The notes under the pieces were generated by a model that saw nothing but the letters and a program-made list of their open reading frames with translations, was not told the origin of the DNA and made no database searches. A stretch of DNA of 64,000 nt from the NCBI RefSeq assembly GCF_008711465.1, contig NZ_VXKQ01000017.1, positions 46,336-110,335 of the forward strand. The letters are read 5' to 3'. Shown in pieces: positions 16,765 to 26,165 of this stretch. The DNA is from Francisella sp. SYW-9. Lineage in GTDB: Bacteria; Pseudomonadota; Gammaproteobacteria; Francisellales; Francisellaceae. Both the position numbers and the translations under genes were made by a program. Each line of letters opens with the position of its first letter. Position 1 is the stretch's first letter.

Positions 16765-19031
16765 TTTACTTCACCTTTTTTAAATTTTTTGGCTCCAAGC
16801 CAAGCTTGTCCAAGACTTATACCACCATCATTTAGAGGTACTTTTTCTGAGATGTAAACATTAAAATATAACTTTTTAAGTTGAGTATAAACCTCGGTTA
16901 GTAGTAGCTTATTTTGAAAACATCCACCACTTAGTATTATTGTTTTTATGTTTTTTTGTTGGGCTGATTTACTAGCCCATTCAACTAAAGCATAAGCTAG
17001 AGTGCCGTGCCATAAATTACTAGCTATATATTTATCATTAGCTTTAATAATTTTTTTGAATAGTTTTTCTAAAACTAACCTATTCTCATCGGATATTTCA
17101 AATAGATTTTCTTCAATGATTATTTGGTTAGTTAATGACTCTAATTCAATTGCACCCTGGGCTTCATAGCTATTTATATGGCAGATGTTAAGTAGGCTAG
17201 AAACAGCGTCAAATAGTCTGCCTATACTCGTAGTTTTTCCTTTTGCTAAAGAGTCATTTTGTAAAAGTTTGATAAGACTTTCAGCCTGTGGAAATTCTTT
17301 GAGATGATTTGGTATATCAAGATCGTATTTATGACATACTGCCAAAGCCATACGCCAAGGCTCTTTAGCAACTTTGTCTCCACCTATATATTCGATAGGA
17401 TCTAGCTCACCAATGCGATTAAACTCTAAATTATCAATATCACAATTATAAAGCTCACCGCCTCGAGCTAAACCATCTTCACCTAAACCAAAACCATCTA
17501 GTACGAGACCTATAGCTTGACCTTGCAAATTGTGCTCAGCAATTACAGCTCCAAGATGGGCTTGATGATGTTGAATCTGATAAATTGGTAGATTAAACTT
17601 TTGCGCAAAATGCGTAGTATAAATATCAGGATGTAAATCACAAGCAATACCATAAAATTTAAGTCCAAACATCTTTTGGAAATGCTCTAAAGACTGCTCA
17701 AAAAACTCTATATTAGCTTGGCTATCCATATCACCAATATGTTGCGATACAAAAGCTTGATTATCTTTGATGAAGCAAAAAGTATTCTTTAAGAATGCTC
17801 CTGTAGCTAATATATTTGGTAAGTTCTCAGATAGCTGTATTGATTGTGGTACAAGACCTCGAGATCTTCTAATTGGTAGATTTTTATTTATCATAGTATG
17901 AAAGACACTATCATCACTTTTTATTGTAATATCACGGTTATCTGTGACTATTAGATCAGCAATATCTTTAAGTTTTTCATAAGCTTCATTATTATCAGCG
18001 ATAATGCTCTCACCAGATATATTTGCACTTGTAACTATCAAAGCCAAATCATAAGCTTCATCTAGCCAGCTAGAGCCAGTAGGTTGGTTTAGCAGATGGT
18101 AAAAAAGGATATAATCAGTCCCTGTTGTAGGTAGCATAAAACCAAGCTGATTTATATTAGGTGCAATGGCTTTACTAATAATACTAGTAGAATGTCTTTT
18201 AAGTAAAGCGATAGGTCTAATAGTCGTGTTTAGTAAGTCACTTTGTTGTTTGCTAACTTCTGCGAAATGCTCTTGTATACTTCGAGTATTTAGAGCCATT
18301 AGAGCAAATGGTTTATTAGGGCGATGCTTTCTTTTACGGAGTTTTTCGACTGCTTGAGTATTTGTAGCATCTACAACTAGTTTAAAGCCATTTTGACTTT
18401 TTATAGCGATGATTTTACCAGTTTTGATAGCTTGTGATATTTCTGCAAAAGAGTGTGATAATTCTGGCCCACATCTAGAGCATGCAACGGTTTGAGCATG
18501 GTAGTGTCTATCTAGTGGATTTGTATAGCTATCATGACAGCTATCACAGAGTGGAAAATCTTTATAAGTAGTTTTATCTCTATCATAAGGTAGACTTTGT
18601 ATCGTGCTAAAGCGAGGACCACAATGAGTACAGCTAGTATATGGATATAGATAGTAGCGGCTTTGTGGGTTAAAGATATCATCTAAACATAAGTCACAAA
18701 TAGCTGTATCAGCAGGGATCTTGGTCGTAGAGCTACCTTGTAGAGTTTCTAAGATTTTAAAATCTGTAAATTTAGTTTCAGTTTGGTAAATTGTCTTTTC
18801 AATAGTTTCTATACTAGCTAGAGGAGGCAATTTTGCCTTCATATTAGCTATAAAGCTATCTGCAACAGATTCACCACATTGTAGAATGATTTCAACACCA
18901 TTAAGAGTATTTTGCACCGAGCCACATAAATCCATATCTTTTGCAAGGCAATAGATAAAAGGGCGGAATCCAACCCCCTGAACTATACCATTGACGAGAA
19001 TTTTTGTTATGACATGTTGCATTTTTTCCAT
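16755..19031 (-). CDS. hypF: Carbamoyltransferase HypF
   Basis: HypF makes the carbamoyl-AMP intermediate used for the cyanide ligands. All domains are visible in order. They are an acylphosphatase domain (VNGIVQGVGFRPFIYCLA, near residue 13), two zinc fingers (CDLCLDDIF to CTHCGPRF, and CDSCHDS to CSRCGPE, about 110-190), a YrdC-like domain (GFKLVVDATNTQAVEKLRKRK), and a Kae1-like C-terminal domain with HHQAHLGAVIAEH. At 758 residues it is full length. An in-frame ATG nine bases downstream is an alternative start. Confidence 0.95.
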   Translation of the reverse strand: MEKMQHVITKILVNGIVQGVGFRPFIYCLAKDMDLCGSVQNTLNGVEIILQCGESVADSFIANMKAKLPPLASIETIEKTIYQTETKFTDFKILETLQGSSTTKIPADTAICDLCLDDIFNPQSRYYLYPYTSCTHCGPRFSTIQSLPYDRDKTTYKDFPLCDSCHDSYTNPLDRHYHAQTVACSRCGPELSHSFAEISQAIKTGKIIAIKSQNGFKLVVDATNTQAVEKLRKRKHRPNKPFALMALNTRSIQEHFAEVSKQQSDLLNTTIRPIALLKRHSTSIISKAIAPNINQLGFMLPTTGTDYILFYHLLNQPTGSSWLDEAYDLALIVTSANISGESIIADNNEAYEKLKDIADLIVTDNRDITIKSDDSVFHTMINKNLPIRRSRGLVPQSIQLSENLPNILATGAFLKNTFCFIKDNQAFVSQHIGDMDSQANIEFFEQSLEHFQKMFGLKFYGIACDLHPDIYTTHFAQKFNLPIYQIQHHQAHLGAVIAEHNLQGQAIGLVLDGFGLGEDGLARGGELYNCDIDNLEFNRIGELDPIEYIGGDKVAKEPWRMALAVCHKYDLDIPNHLKEFPQAESLIKLLQNDSLAKGKTTSIGRLFDAVSSLLNICHINSYEAQGAIELESLTNQIIIEENLFEISDENRLVLEKLFKKIIKANDKYIASNLWHGTLAYALVEWASKSAQQKNIKTIILSGGCFQNKLLLTEVYTQLKKLYFNVYISEKVPLNDGGISLGQAWLGAKKFKKGEVKCV

Positions 19032-19085
19032 TTCTTATAAATATTTATCACTTGTATATTAATCTTAGCTATTTAGTTCTATTGT

Positions 19086-19502
19086 CTAACTTAAACTATT
19101 TAAAAATATAGGAATATATGTTCCATATGCAGAGATTAAAGTACCTAATACTGTGAATAAAATACCTTTAACTTCTGTTCGTAATTCTTTTTTTAGACGA
19201 ATTCTTGCTTTCTTTATATTTTTTTCTTTTAATCTAATTGATTCTTCTTGGCTTAATGGAGGTCCTGTTACGCCAGTACTTGAAGAAACTATCTGTTCTT
19301 GATTAATAAATTTTTCAATAGTAGTAAACTTAATCATTGAGAATAGGCCAAAAATAGTCATTATAGAACCTGATGCAGAGAATAAACTCATATCGTTTAA
19401 CTTTTGACCATAAAAAAAGCTCGCAATACAATATATAATAATAAATATTATGGAAACCCAAGAATTCAAAGCATTTAAAAGGAATCTATAGATTTTATTC
19501 AT
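19086..19502 (-). CDS. Small membrane protein within the hyp cluster
   Basis: This is a 138-residue protein I do not recognise. It has two hydrophobic helices near residues 14-31 and 38-56, a charged middle with consecutive Lys/Arg residues, and a third hydrophobic helix at the C-terminus (LFTVLGTLISAYGTYIPIFL). It lies between bcp and hypF on the same strand with short gaps, so it is probably in the same transcript. No hydrogenase maturation family fits it. A nickel or membrane role would be speculation. Confidence 0.6.
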   Translation of the reverse strand: MNKIYRFLLNALNSWVSIIFIIIYCIASFFYGQKLNDMSLFSASGSIMTIFGLFSMIKFTTIEKFINQEQIVSSSTGVTGPPLSQEESIRLKEKNIKKARIRLKKELRTEVKGILFTVLGTLISAYGTYIPIFLNSLS

Positions 19503-19537
19503 TTCACCCCCAGTTACTACTATATCAATTTAAAGAA

Positions 19538-20017
19538 TTATAGACCTTTATAATTCTCAATATACTCTAAGACAATCTCATGATGATCTTTTGTTTTAAA
19601 CTTATCAAACACATGATTGATCTTGCCGTCTTTGTCGATAAAGAAGCTAATTCTATGGATACCATCATATACTTTGCCCATAAACTTCTTCTCGCCCCAA
19701 ACACCAAACTCTTCAGCAATTTTGTGATTTTCATCACTTAGTAGTTGTACTGTTAGGCTATCTCTTTCTTCAAATTTCTTGAGGCGTTTTGGAGCATCTG
19801 GACTAATACCAAGAACTACAGTATCAAGCTTAGCTAGTTTATCACTAATGCTACTTAGACCGATAGACTGAGTAGTGCACCCCGGAGTCATCGCTTTTGG
19901 GTAGAAGTAGACTAAGACATTCTTTTTACCTTTAAAGTCGCTTAGCGAGACTTCTTCATTATTTTGGTTTTCTAATTTAAAGTTTGGGGCTAGTTGTCCT
20001 TGTTTTAGTATTTTCAT
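19538..20017 (-). CDS. bcp: Thiol peroxidase of the Bcp/PrxQ family
   Basis: This is a 159-residue peroxiredoxin that reduces hydrogen and organic peroxides in the cytosol using thioredoxin. The active site is VYFYPKAMTPGCTTQS with peroxidatic Cys47 and Thr44. The position five residues on, which holds the resolving cysteine in E. coli Bcp, is Ile here, so the enzyme should work as a 1-Cys type. The strand LGISPDAPKRLKKF also fits. It overlaps the preceding gene by four bases. Its place inside a hydrogenase gene cluster suggests a protective role, which is inference. Confidence 0.88.
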   Translation of the reverse strand: MKILKQGQLAPNFKLENQNNEEVSLSDFKGKKNVLVYFYPKAMTPGCTTQSIGLSSISDKLAKLDTVVLGISPDAPKRLKKFEERDSLTVQLLSDENHKIAEEFGVWGEKKFMGKVYDGIHRISFFIDKDGKINHVFDKFKTKDHHEIVLEYIENYKGL

Positions 20018-20697
20018 TGGTTTTCCCTATTTGATAATTGATTTATTTGAAATATTAGGAGTGGAATATCATCATTGATGTGTTTTGGAGGTTTAGGATC
20101 AACAAAGATTGATAAGCATGCTATATTATCTCTTTCCCACTCAACCTTATGTGATGTTAGCATGACTTTACTAATATGTATTTTTTTACCAGTTTGTTCA
20201 TGAATTATATCTAACTTGCCACATCTATATTGTTTTGATTTATCTTTTATATTGTATATTGGTCTATCCAAAATTAAGTATGCAACAGTCTCTATAAAGT
20301 TAACACTTATTAGATTATCTTTATCTGGTAATTCATTAATATTAAAAGTTTTTCTTAAAAAGAGATTAATATCTTCTCTAAGTGTTTCTAGACCAATTGC
20401 TTTAGAGATATTTGCTAAAATTAATTCTTTATTACCCCAATTAGAGTTGAGAGTATCTGCAATAGTGTTAAATACCCAACTTGTATGACCGTAATTATAT
20501 TTTGTCAACTCTTTGTGTAAAATTAAGTTACAGTAAAAACTTATAAGTTTCCAATCTTTTTTATTATCTTGATATTCTAAAAGAGTTCTTAGCATTGTCA
20601 TAAAAGCCATAACATCTCTGATAGAAAGTTTATAATTTACTTTGGTTAAAAGATATAAAAAAGATGTAATCTCATTTTTTATACAAACTTCATTCAT
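20014..20697 (-). CDS. Protein of unknown function between hypB and bcp
   Basis: This is a 227-residue soluble protein with no family I recognise. It is predicted mostly helical in the first 130 residues, followed by a strand-rich part (YRCGKLDIIHEQTGKKIHIS, then DNIACLSIFVDPKPPKHI). No signal peptide, membrane helix or clear metal-binding cluster is seen. The stop codon overlaps the bcp start by four bases, and hypB lies about 30 bases upstream, so it is likely co-transcribed with both. Confidence 0.6.
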   Translation of the reverse strand: MNEVCIKNEITSFLYLLTKVNYKLSIRDVMAFMTMLRTLLEYQDNKKDWKLISFYCNLILHKELTKYNYGHTSWVFNTIADTLNSNWGNKELILANISKAIGLETLREDINLFLRKTFNINELPDKDNLISVNFIETVAYLILDRPIYNIKDKSKQYRCGKLDIIHEQTGKKIHISKVMLTSHKVEWERDNIACLSIFVDPKPPKHINDDIPLLIFQINQLSNRENQ

Positions 20698-20727
20698 TAT
20701 TTTCTATTTCCGACATCATTTATAATG

Positions 20728-21435
20728 TTATTTCAGCTTCTTCAACCAATCCAGCCAGCTATCAAAACCAGCACCAGTTTTTACAGATAGCTCAAATATT
20801 TTTACATCTGAACGAATCTTTTTAATATTAGTGATACATTTTTGGATATCAAAATCTACATAAGGCGATAGATCAACCTTATTGATAACAACTACATCTG
20901 CATAGTAAAACATATCCGGATACTTAAGAGGCTTGTCAGCTCCCTCAGTAGTTGAGATAACTGCAACACGATGCTTTTCACCAAGATCAAACATCGCTGG
21001 ACATATCAAATTACCGACATTCTCAATCATTACAAAACCATCTTTAATATCACCAAGATGTTCAAAAGCATGACCAACCATGTGAGCATCTAGATGGCAA
21101 GCTTTACCAGTATTTATCTGATAAGCTTTTGCACCTGCTTTACGGATTCTCTCAGCATCAAGATCTGTATGCTGATCGCCTTCAACAACTGCGATAGGGT
21201 GGCTATTACCAAGCTCTTTGATAGTTCTCTCAAGTAGAGACGTCTTACCAGAACCAGGGCTTGAGACAAAGTTCAGCGCAATATTATTATCTTTAGCTAA
21301 TACATCTCTATTTTGTTGAGCATATTGATCATTCGCATCTAAGATTGCTTTCTCTAGCTTTACAGCATCGCCTTCATGGCCATGATGATGGTGGTGATGA
21401 TTACTATCTGTTCCACATCCACAAGTTGTACACAT
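20728..21435 (-). CDS. hypB: Nickel-incorporation GTPase HypB
   Basis: HypB is the GTPase that drives nickel insertion into the hydrogenase large subunit. It opens with the N-terminal nickel site C-T-T-C-G-C-G and a histidine stretch (six in a row, then GH), which should also store or buffer nickel. The P-loop SSPGSGKTS is near residue 58. Further G motifs include VEGDQHTDLDAERI and VVINKVDL, and the metal-site cysteine-histidine pair reads GKACHLDAHMV. Length 235 residues. It follows hypA closely. Confidence 0.95.
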   Translation of the reverse strand: MCTTCGCGTDSNHHHHHHGHEGDAVKLEKAILDANDQYAQQNRDVLAKDNNIALNFVSSPGSGKTSLLERTIKELGNSHPIAVVEGDQHTDLDAERIRKAGAKAYQINTGKACHLDAHMVGHAFEHLGDIKDGFVMIENVGNLICPAMFDLGEKHRVAVISTTEGADKPLKYPDMFYYADVVVINKVDLSPYVDFDIQKCITNIKKIRSDVKIFELSVKTGAGFDSWLDWLKKLK

Positions 21436-21445
21436 ATCTGACTCC

Positions 21446-21784
21446 TTAATTAAAAACTATAGATTCTACAAGCATATCTTTACCTTTGATAATATCTTTC
21501 TCAAAGCTGCCACAATTTGGGCACTGCTCATATAGCTTAGTTAATTCAAACTCATGTTCACAAGCTTTGCACTTTGCTATAGCTTGTTCATGTATTATTT
21601 CTAGCTTTGCTTGCTCTAAGACACTATCTTTTGCTGCTACAGGAAACCAAAACTCAAAAGACTCAACATCAACGCCAGCTAGAGTACCTATTTTAACTAT
21701 GACTTTAGCTATCTGTTTTGAGCTATCTTTAGGTGTTTTCTCAGCAATACTGATAACACTTTGACAGAGTGAGAATTCATGCAT
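21446..21784 (-). CDS. hypA: Nickel metallochaperone HypA
   Basis: HypA binds nickel through its N-terminus and passes it on with HypB. The start at 21784 gives MHEFSLCQSVI, which places the essential His2 directly after Met1; a longer reading from 21799 would destroy the nickel site and is rejected. The structural zinc site is CKACEHEFE...CPNCGS near residues 73-93. Length 112 residues. It is the first gene of the minus-strand hydrogenase cluster, with a 193-bp gap to the divergent transporter gene. Confidence 0.94.
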   Translation of the reverse strand: MHEFSLCQSVISIAEKTPKDSSKQIAKVIVKIGTLAGVDVESFEFWFPVAAKDSVLEQAKLEIIHEQAIAKCKACEHEFELTKLYEQCPNCGSFEKDIIKGKDMLVESIVFN

Positions 21785-21977
21785 TCTTAGACCGAACAAA
21801 ATAAATACCTTATAAATATATTATAACATATACATAAATTAGATATCTAAATTTAATGCGGGAACCCTTATTCTATAAGGCTTTTAATGATAATAATTAC
21901 CATTTAGAAAAATAACAATGTAATTAATTTTCTATCTATATATAATAAATGATATACATAAGAAAACATTAGTTAGG

Positions 21978-23267
21978 ATGATACATCAACTAACTTTTAA
22001 AGATAAAGTAAAAACAGTTTCTATAATAAATTTAGGAGCAGTTTTAGAGTGGTTTGAGTTTTGTCTATATGGTTATTTGACAACCTACTTAACTCTACTT
22101 TTCTTTCCGAAAGAAGATCAAGTTGTCGCAATGATAACAGTCTTTGGGATCTTTGCCGCTAGCTATATTATGCGACCATTAGGTGGTTTTGTACTCGGTT
22201 CTATCGGAGATAGGTTTGGTAGGCGCTATGCTATCAGACTAAGTATGATTTTAATGTGTATTCCAATGTTATTGATGACTGTTATGCCGACATATCAATC
22301 AGCTGGAATATGGGCTATTTTGATTTTGCTATTTGCTAGGATGTTGCAAGGTTTTTCAGTAGGTGGTGAATATACAGGTATTCTTGTGGCTCTAGCAGAG
22401 AGCGCTTCTGAGAAATATCGTGGTCTGACAACAGCGCTAGCAGGGCTTGCATCGCAAATAGGTGTGATACTGAGTGCGACAACTGTAGGGATTTTATCAA
22501 GTTTATTAACCAAACAGCAGATGCTAGCTTATGGTTGGCGAGTAGCTTTCTTTATAGGTTTGATCTTGGCTATTTCTTCAACAATTATCCAAAAGAAAGC
22601 TAAAGAATCGCCATTTTTTAAAGAGATGAAAGAGAACAATAAGCTAAGCAAAAGCCCTCTTAAAGATGCTATAAAAGGTCCTAAAATGCCATTAGTTTGG
22701 ACTTTTGTTTTAACAGGGTATGTTGGTATAGCATATTATATGATGGCGACATTCTTACCTAATATTCTTATCTCAGATAGAGGCTTTGATGTCAATAAAA
22801 TCATGTTTATAACTGTTGCAGTATCATGCTTTTATGCTGCGATGTCACCACTATTTGGTTGGTTATCTGATATCTATGGTAGAAAACCACTTCTTTATAT
22901 ACCAATACTATTGTTGGCAGTATTTGGCTATCCAATGTTTATCTTTTTTAATAAAGGTGGCTTAGAAAGTATATTGATTGCTGAGGTTATACTAGCGATT
23001 ATAATATCTGCAATGACAGCATCATTCCAAATAACAGTTGCTGAGCTTTTCCCAACCAATCATAGATATAGTGGTATGTCAGCGGCCTATAATACAGGTA
23101 ATGCACTATTTGCAGGGTCAACGCCGATGATATGTGTTTGGTTATCAGGAGTATTTAACTCAAGCTATGCGCCGAGTTTTTATCTAATAATATCTTCTAT
23201 TATCACACTTCTACTTATCTATAAGATGCCTGAAACAAGACATTCTCAAGAGTTTAAATTTATATAA
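21978..23267 (+). CDS. MFS transporter of the metabolite:H+ symporter (MHS) type
   Basis: This is a 429-residue protein with about twelve hydrophobic helices. The opening VLEWFEFCLYGYLTTYL and the signature GSIGDRFGRRYAIRLSM (loop 2-3) followed by RMLQGFSVGGEYTGILVALAE are characteristic of ProP/KgtP-like symporters. The repeat of motif A appears as GWLSDIYGRKPLLYIP. Such transporters import osmolytes, organic acids or amino acids with protons; the substrate is not evident. It is divergent from hypA and convergent with a related transporter gene. Confidence 0.88.
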   Translation: MIHQLTFKDKVKTVSIINLGAVLEWFEFCLYGYLTTYLTLLFFPKEDQVVAMITVFGIFAASYIMRPLGGFVLGSIGDRFGRRYAIRLSMILMCIPMLLMTVMPTYQSAGIWAILILLFARMLQGFSVGGEYTGILVALAESASEKYRGLTTALAGLASQIGVILSATTVGILSSLLTKQQMLAYGWRVAFFIGLILAISSTIIQKKAKESPFFKEMKENNKLSKSPLKDAIKGPKMPLVWTFVLTGYVGIAYYMMATFLPNILISDRGFDVNKIMFITVAVSCFYAAMSPLFGWLSDIYGRKPLLYIPILLLAVFGYPMFIFFNKGGLESILIAEVILAIIISAMTASFQITVAELFPTNHRYSGMSAAYNTGNALFAGSTPMICVWLSGVFNSSYAPSFYLIISSIITLLLIYKMPETRHSQEFKFI

Positions 23268-23314
23268 AGTATTCTATAAAAGCTTGTGATTAGAATATTT
23301 TATTCACTGAGTAA

Positions 23315-24574
23315 TTAATTTTGAGAAGTTTTTTTCTGAATTAATGCATTTATAATCATTGCTATTAATGTGATTATTGCACCAGCTATAAGTATATAAG
23401 CAGGTGCTGTCTTATCACTAGTAAACTTAATTGCGCCAATTACTATCATTGGTGTTAGGCCACCAAATACTGCAAAACCTAAGTTATATGAGAAGCCTAT
23501 ACCACTATACCTAACATCTTGTTTAAATAGATCAATAAGTATGGCAGATATATTGCCCCAAGAAAGAGCTACTAAGACAGCACTAATAACAATAGCTATG
23601 AAATAGTAGTCTTGATTGTAAACATAAATGTTATAGATAACAAAACTAAAGATGCATGTAGCTATTATACTAACTAGCAAGATAAATGTACGATTTATTT
23701 TATCTGCAAAGAAGCCTACTACCATACAAAGTATAGATATAATAATAACTCCAAGACTATTAATCCAAGTAAAATCTTTTAGATGTAGCTTTAATATAGT
23801 TGAAAAATAAGATGGTAATAGTATAAACAGCGTTACAAATGAAAGAGCTCCAAATGAAACTATTATACATGCATAAATGAAGTTCCAACTATGTGTTGCA
23901 AGCATCTTTGTAATAGGTAAAGAGAATTCTTCTTTTATAAAAGGATTAAACTCTTTGATATCTATTAGTTGGCGTCTAAGGTAATAGGCAATAAGTCCAA
24001 ATATGCCTCCTAGGATAAAAGGTATACGCCAGCCATACGATAACATTTCAGCACTGTTGAAGAAAACTAGCAATAGACTTTCAACAATAAAACCTACGGC
24101 AACACCAGCTATTAAAAAGCAGAAAATTGTGCCGGTAACGAACCCTTGTCTTTCTGGCACAACTTCTCCTACATAAGTAATAGCTCCAGGGATCTCACCC
24201 CCTACAGATATACCTTGGGCAACTCGACAAAGTACCAGTAAAATAGGCGCGATAAAACCTATATGGTTATATGTTGGAAGTATTCCTATAATAAATGTAG
24301 ACAAGGCCATGATAAGAATAGAGATTGTAAATGTTTTTTTTCTACTATATTTGTCACCGAAGTGACCAAAAATAATACCACCTAATGGTCTTGCAAGATA
24401 GCCGATAGCATAAGCACTAAAAGTAATTAATAGTGATGTGATTGCAGATCCTGTTGGGAAAAATAGCTTTGAAATAAAGCTTGCAAGTAAGGCGTAAATA
24501 ATAAAGTCATAGAACTCAAGCATACCACCTAAGCTTGATAAGAAGAGCGCTTTGCTCTGATTTTTCTGTAACAT
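23315..24574 (-). CDS. MFS transporter of the MHS type, second copy
   Basis: This 419-residue, twelve-helix protein is of the same subfamily as its convergent neighbour. It has GGMLEFYDFIIYALLASFI at the start, GIIFGHFGDKYSRKKTFT for motif A, and RVAQGISVGGEIPGAITYVGE. The two proteins match in motif layout but differ clearly in sequence, so they are ancient paralogues rather than a recent duplication. The substrate is unknown. The cytochrome b561 and Rieske oxygenase genes lie upstream on the same strand and could share a pathway. Confidence 0.87.
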   Translation of the reverse strand: MLQKNQSKALFLSSLGGMLEFYDFIIYALLASFISKLFFPTGSAITSLLITFSAYAIGYLARPLGGIIFGHFGDKYSRKKTFTISILIMALSTFIIGILPTYNHIGFIAPILLVLCRVAQGISVGGEIPGAITYVGEVVPERQGFVTGTIFCFLIAGVAVGFIVESLLLVFFNSAEMLSYGWRIPFILGGIFGLIAYYLRRQLIDIKEFNPFIKEEFSLPITKMLATHSWNFIYACIIVSFGALSFVTLFILLPSYFSTILKLHLKDFTWINSLGVIIISILCMVVGFFADKINRTFILLVSIIATCIFSFVIYNIYVYNQDYYFIAIVISAVLVALSWGNISAILIDLFKQDVRYSGIGFSYNLGFAVFGGLTPMIVIGAIKFTSDKTAPAYILIAGAIITLIAMIINALIQKKTSQN

Positions 24575-24609
24575 AAGCTGTTAGTACTCCTTTAAATTTA
24601 TAAGGGGTT

Positions 24610-25119
24610 TTATTTTATTCTAGCTATAATATTATCTTTTAATACTAGCTCATGGTATAACGCTGCGGCTATGTGTAGCACAACTAATACCAATAAAATA
24701 GTAGCAAATACATAATGATAGCTGAATATTTTTACACCTAAAGAATAATTTACTTCAAATATTTCTGGAAAAGGAATAATAAAGAATATCTTCCATTGAT
24801 AGCCCATGAACATAGAACCAAGAAGACCAGATAAAGCCATACCAATACTGCTAATGTATAGGCCTAAGTGAACAATCTTAGCAATTATGTGTTGTATAAG
24901 AGGTAAAGGAGGATTGTAGCTAAGTTTTTTACTAAAGATTCTAGCAATCACTAACATTATTATTACAAAGAGAGTTAATAACCCTAAAGACTTGTGCAGC
25001 ACTATAACCCAACTAAAGTCTAATATTTCAAAAACAAAGCCAAAACCTAGTATTAGCTGGATAATTATTAAACTTGCTAATATTTTGTGAAGTAGTCTTA
25101 TACAAAAGTTATATCTCAT
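24610..25119 (-). CDS. Cytochrome b561-family membrane protein
   Basis: This protein of 169 residues has four membrane helices and the di-haem cytochrome b561 pattern: LLHKILASLIIIQLILGF in helix 1, VLHKSLGLLTLFVIIMLV in helix 2, and HYVFATILLVLVVLHIAAALYHELV in helix 4. The histidines in these helices are likely haem ligands. It shuttles electrons across or within the inner membrane, often from quinol. The ATG at 25119 is preferred to a TTG nine bases upstream. It lies between an MHS transporter and a Rieske oxygenase, all minus strand. Confidence 0.85.
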   Translation of the reverse strand: MRYNFCIRLLHKILASLIIIQLILGFGFVFEILDFSWVIVLHKSLGLLTLFVIIMLVIARIFSKKLSYNPPLPLIQHIIAKIVHLGLYISSIGMALSGLLGSMFMGYQWKIFFIIPFPEIFEVNYSLGVKIFSYHYVFATILLVLVVLHIAAALYHELVLKDNIIARIK

Positions 25120-25186
25120 AATAAACAAAAAGTACTTAGTAATAATAGTTTTATATCATTTAATATTTTGAACGAAAAGGTATTTG

Positions 25187-26077
25187 TTAAATTTCCCAAA
25201 TTTTTCTGAACTCTTTTATTATTTGATCATGACGTAAAAGAAAGTCATTAGTATTATAGTTTTCATCAAATTTTTGGGTTTTGACAATCCTTTTATCTTC
25301 ATTGAGAATGATCTTGTTAGTAAGACTAAATAGCTTATCAGCAAGAGGTTTTATAAACTTATTTGTCATAAAGCTACGATAGTTTACTAGATATAGTTTT
25401 GTTTTATGTTCATTTATTGGTACAAAATAGACACAGATTTTTAGCTTATCAGAATTATTTAGAAGCCAAAAGTTTGGTAAGATATACTTTAACATTAGGC
25501 GATCATTTTTAATTGCTTCAATATACTCAGGTGTAATATTTAAAGTTACATTATCAGGGATCTGATATCCTCTACCGATGGATTTTTTATGAACTGTTGC
25601 AAGGTGAGTATAGTCTAGCTGATTTTCTATACAGTGACGGATATTGTTTTGCCAGATATCTGTAAGAAGAGAGTATTGGGCTTTAAAACTATCGTGTGTT
25701 TTTTGGATAAACTCAAAGGCATAGCTATTATCAATTTCTTCATTAAAAATATTTATCCAAAGCATATCTGCAACTACTTTTGTTGGATATGTTTTTGCCT
25801 TTAGTTTTGGTACTGCACTTTTTGTTTCAGGGGTATATATACAGATACCGTTACTATCAAACTCAAAGCCATGAAAAGGACAAACTATAGCATTATTACA
25901 GATCTTGCCAGAGCTAAGTTCGGCCCCTCTATGAGGACAGCGATTTTCCATGACGATAATACTATCTAAAGATTTCCAAGCAACGAGATTTTTACCAAAC
26001 CTTTGTAGCGTGATAGGTTTATTTTTAATCTCTTTTATATGAGCTATGGCATACCAAAATTTTGGAAGGTTTCTCAT
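25187..26077 (-). CDS. Rieske non-haem iron oxygenase
   Basis: This is a 296-residue oxygenase. The [2Fe-2S] Rieske site is explicit: CPHRGAEL (residues about 43-50) and CPFHGFEFDSNG about 15 residues later. The mononuclear iron site appears as NQLDYTHLATVHKKS, with the two histidines and the bridging aspartate. It lacks a membrane segment. Relatives oxidise aromatic or sterol-like compounds, but the substrate cannot be assigned. A reductase partner is not next to it; the neighbouring cytochrome b561 is an inferred, unproven electron partner. Confidence 0.85.
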   Translation of the reverse strand: MRNLPKFWYAIAHIKEIKNKPITLQRFGKNLVAWKSLDSIIVMENRCPHRGAELSSGKICNNAIVCPFHGFEFDSNGICIYTPETKSAVPKLKAKTYPTKVVADMLWINIFNEEIDNSYAFEFIQKTHDSFKAQYSLLTDIWQNNIRHCIENQLDYTHLATVHKKSIGRGYQIPDNVTLNITPEYIEAIKNDRLMLKYILPNFWLLNNSDKLKICVYFVPINEHKTKLYLVNYRSFMTNKFIKPLADKLFSLTNKIILNEDKRIVKTQKFDENYNTNDFLLRHDQIIKEFRKIWEI

Positions 26078-26165
26078 TTAAGTGAAAATCTTTTTTTCAT
26101 AAGTAGAATTATACCTCAAGCTATTAGATAATAAAAAGATAAGGTATGTAAAGTGGTTGGTATAT

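Noticed and set aside
21866..21904. A small hairpin (CCTTAT/ATAAGG) and a Fur-box-like sequence between hypA and the MHS transporter
   Set aside because: About 12 of 19 positions fit a Fur box, which in such AT-rich DNA is close to chance; the hairpin lies between divergent genes, where a terminator makes no sense.
23270..23297. Possible terminator between the two convergent MHS transporter genes
   Set aside because: Only seven AT-rich base pairs with a 14-base loop; too weak to claim.
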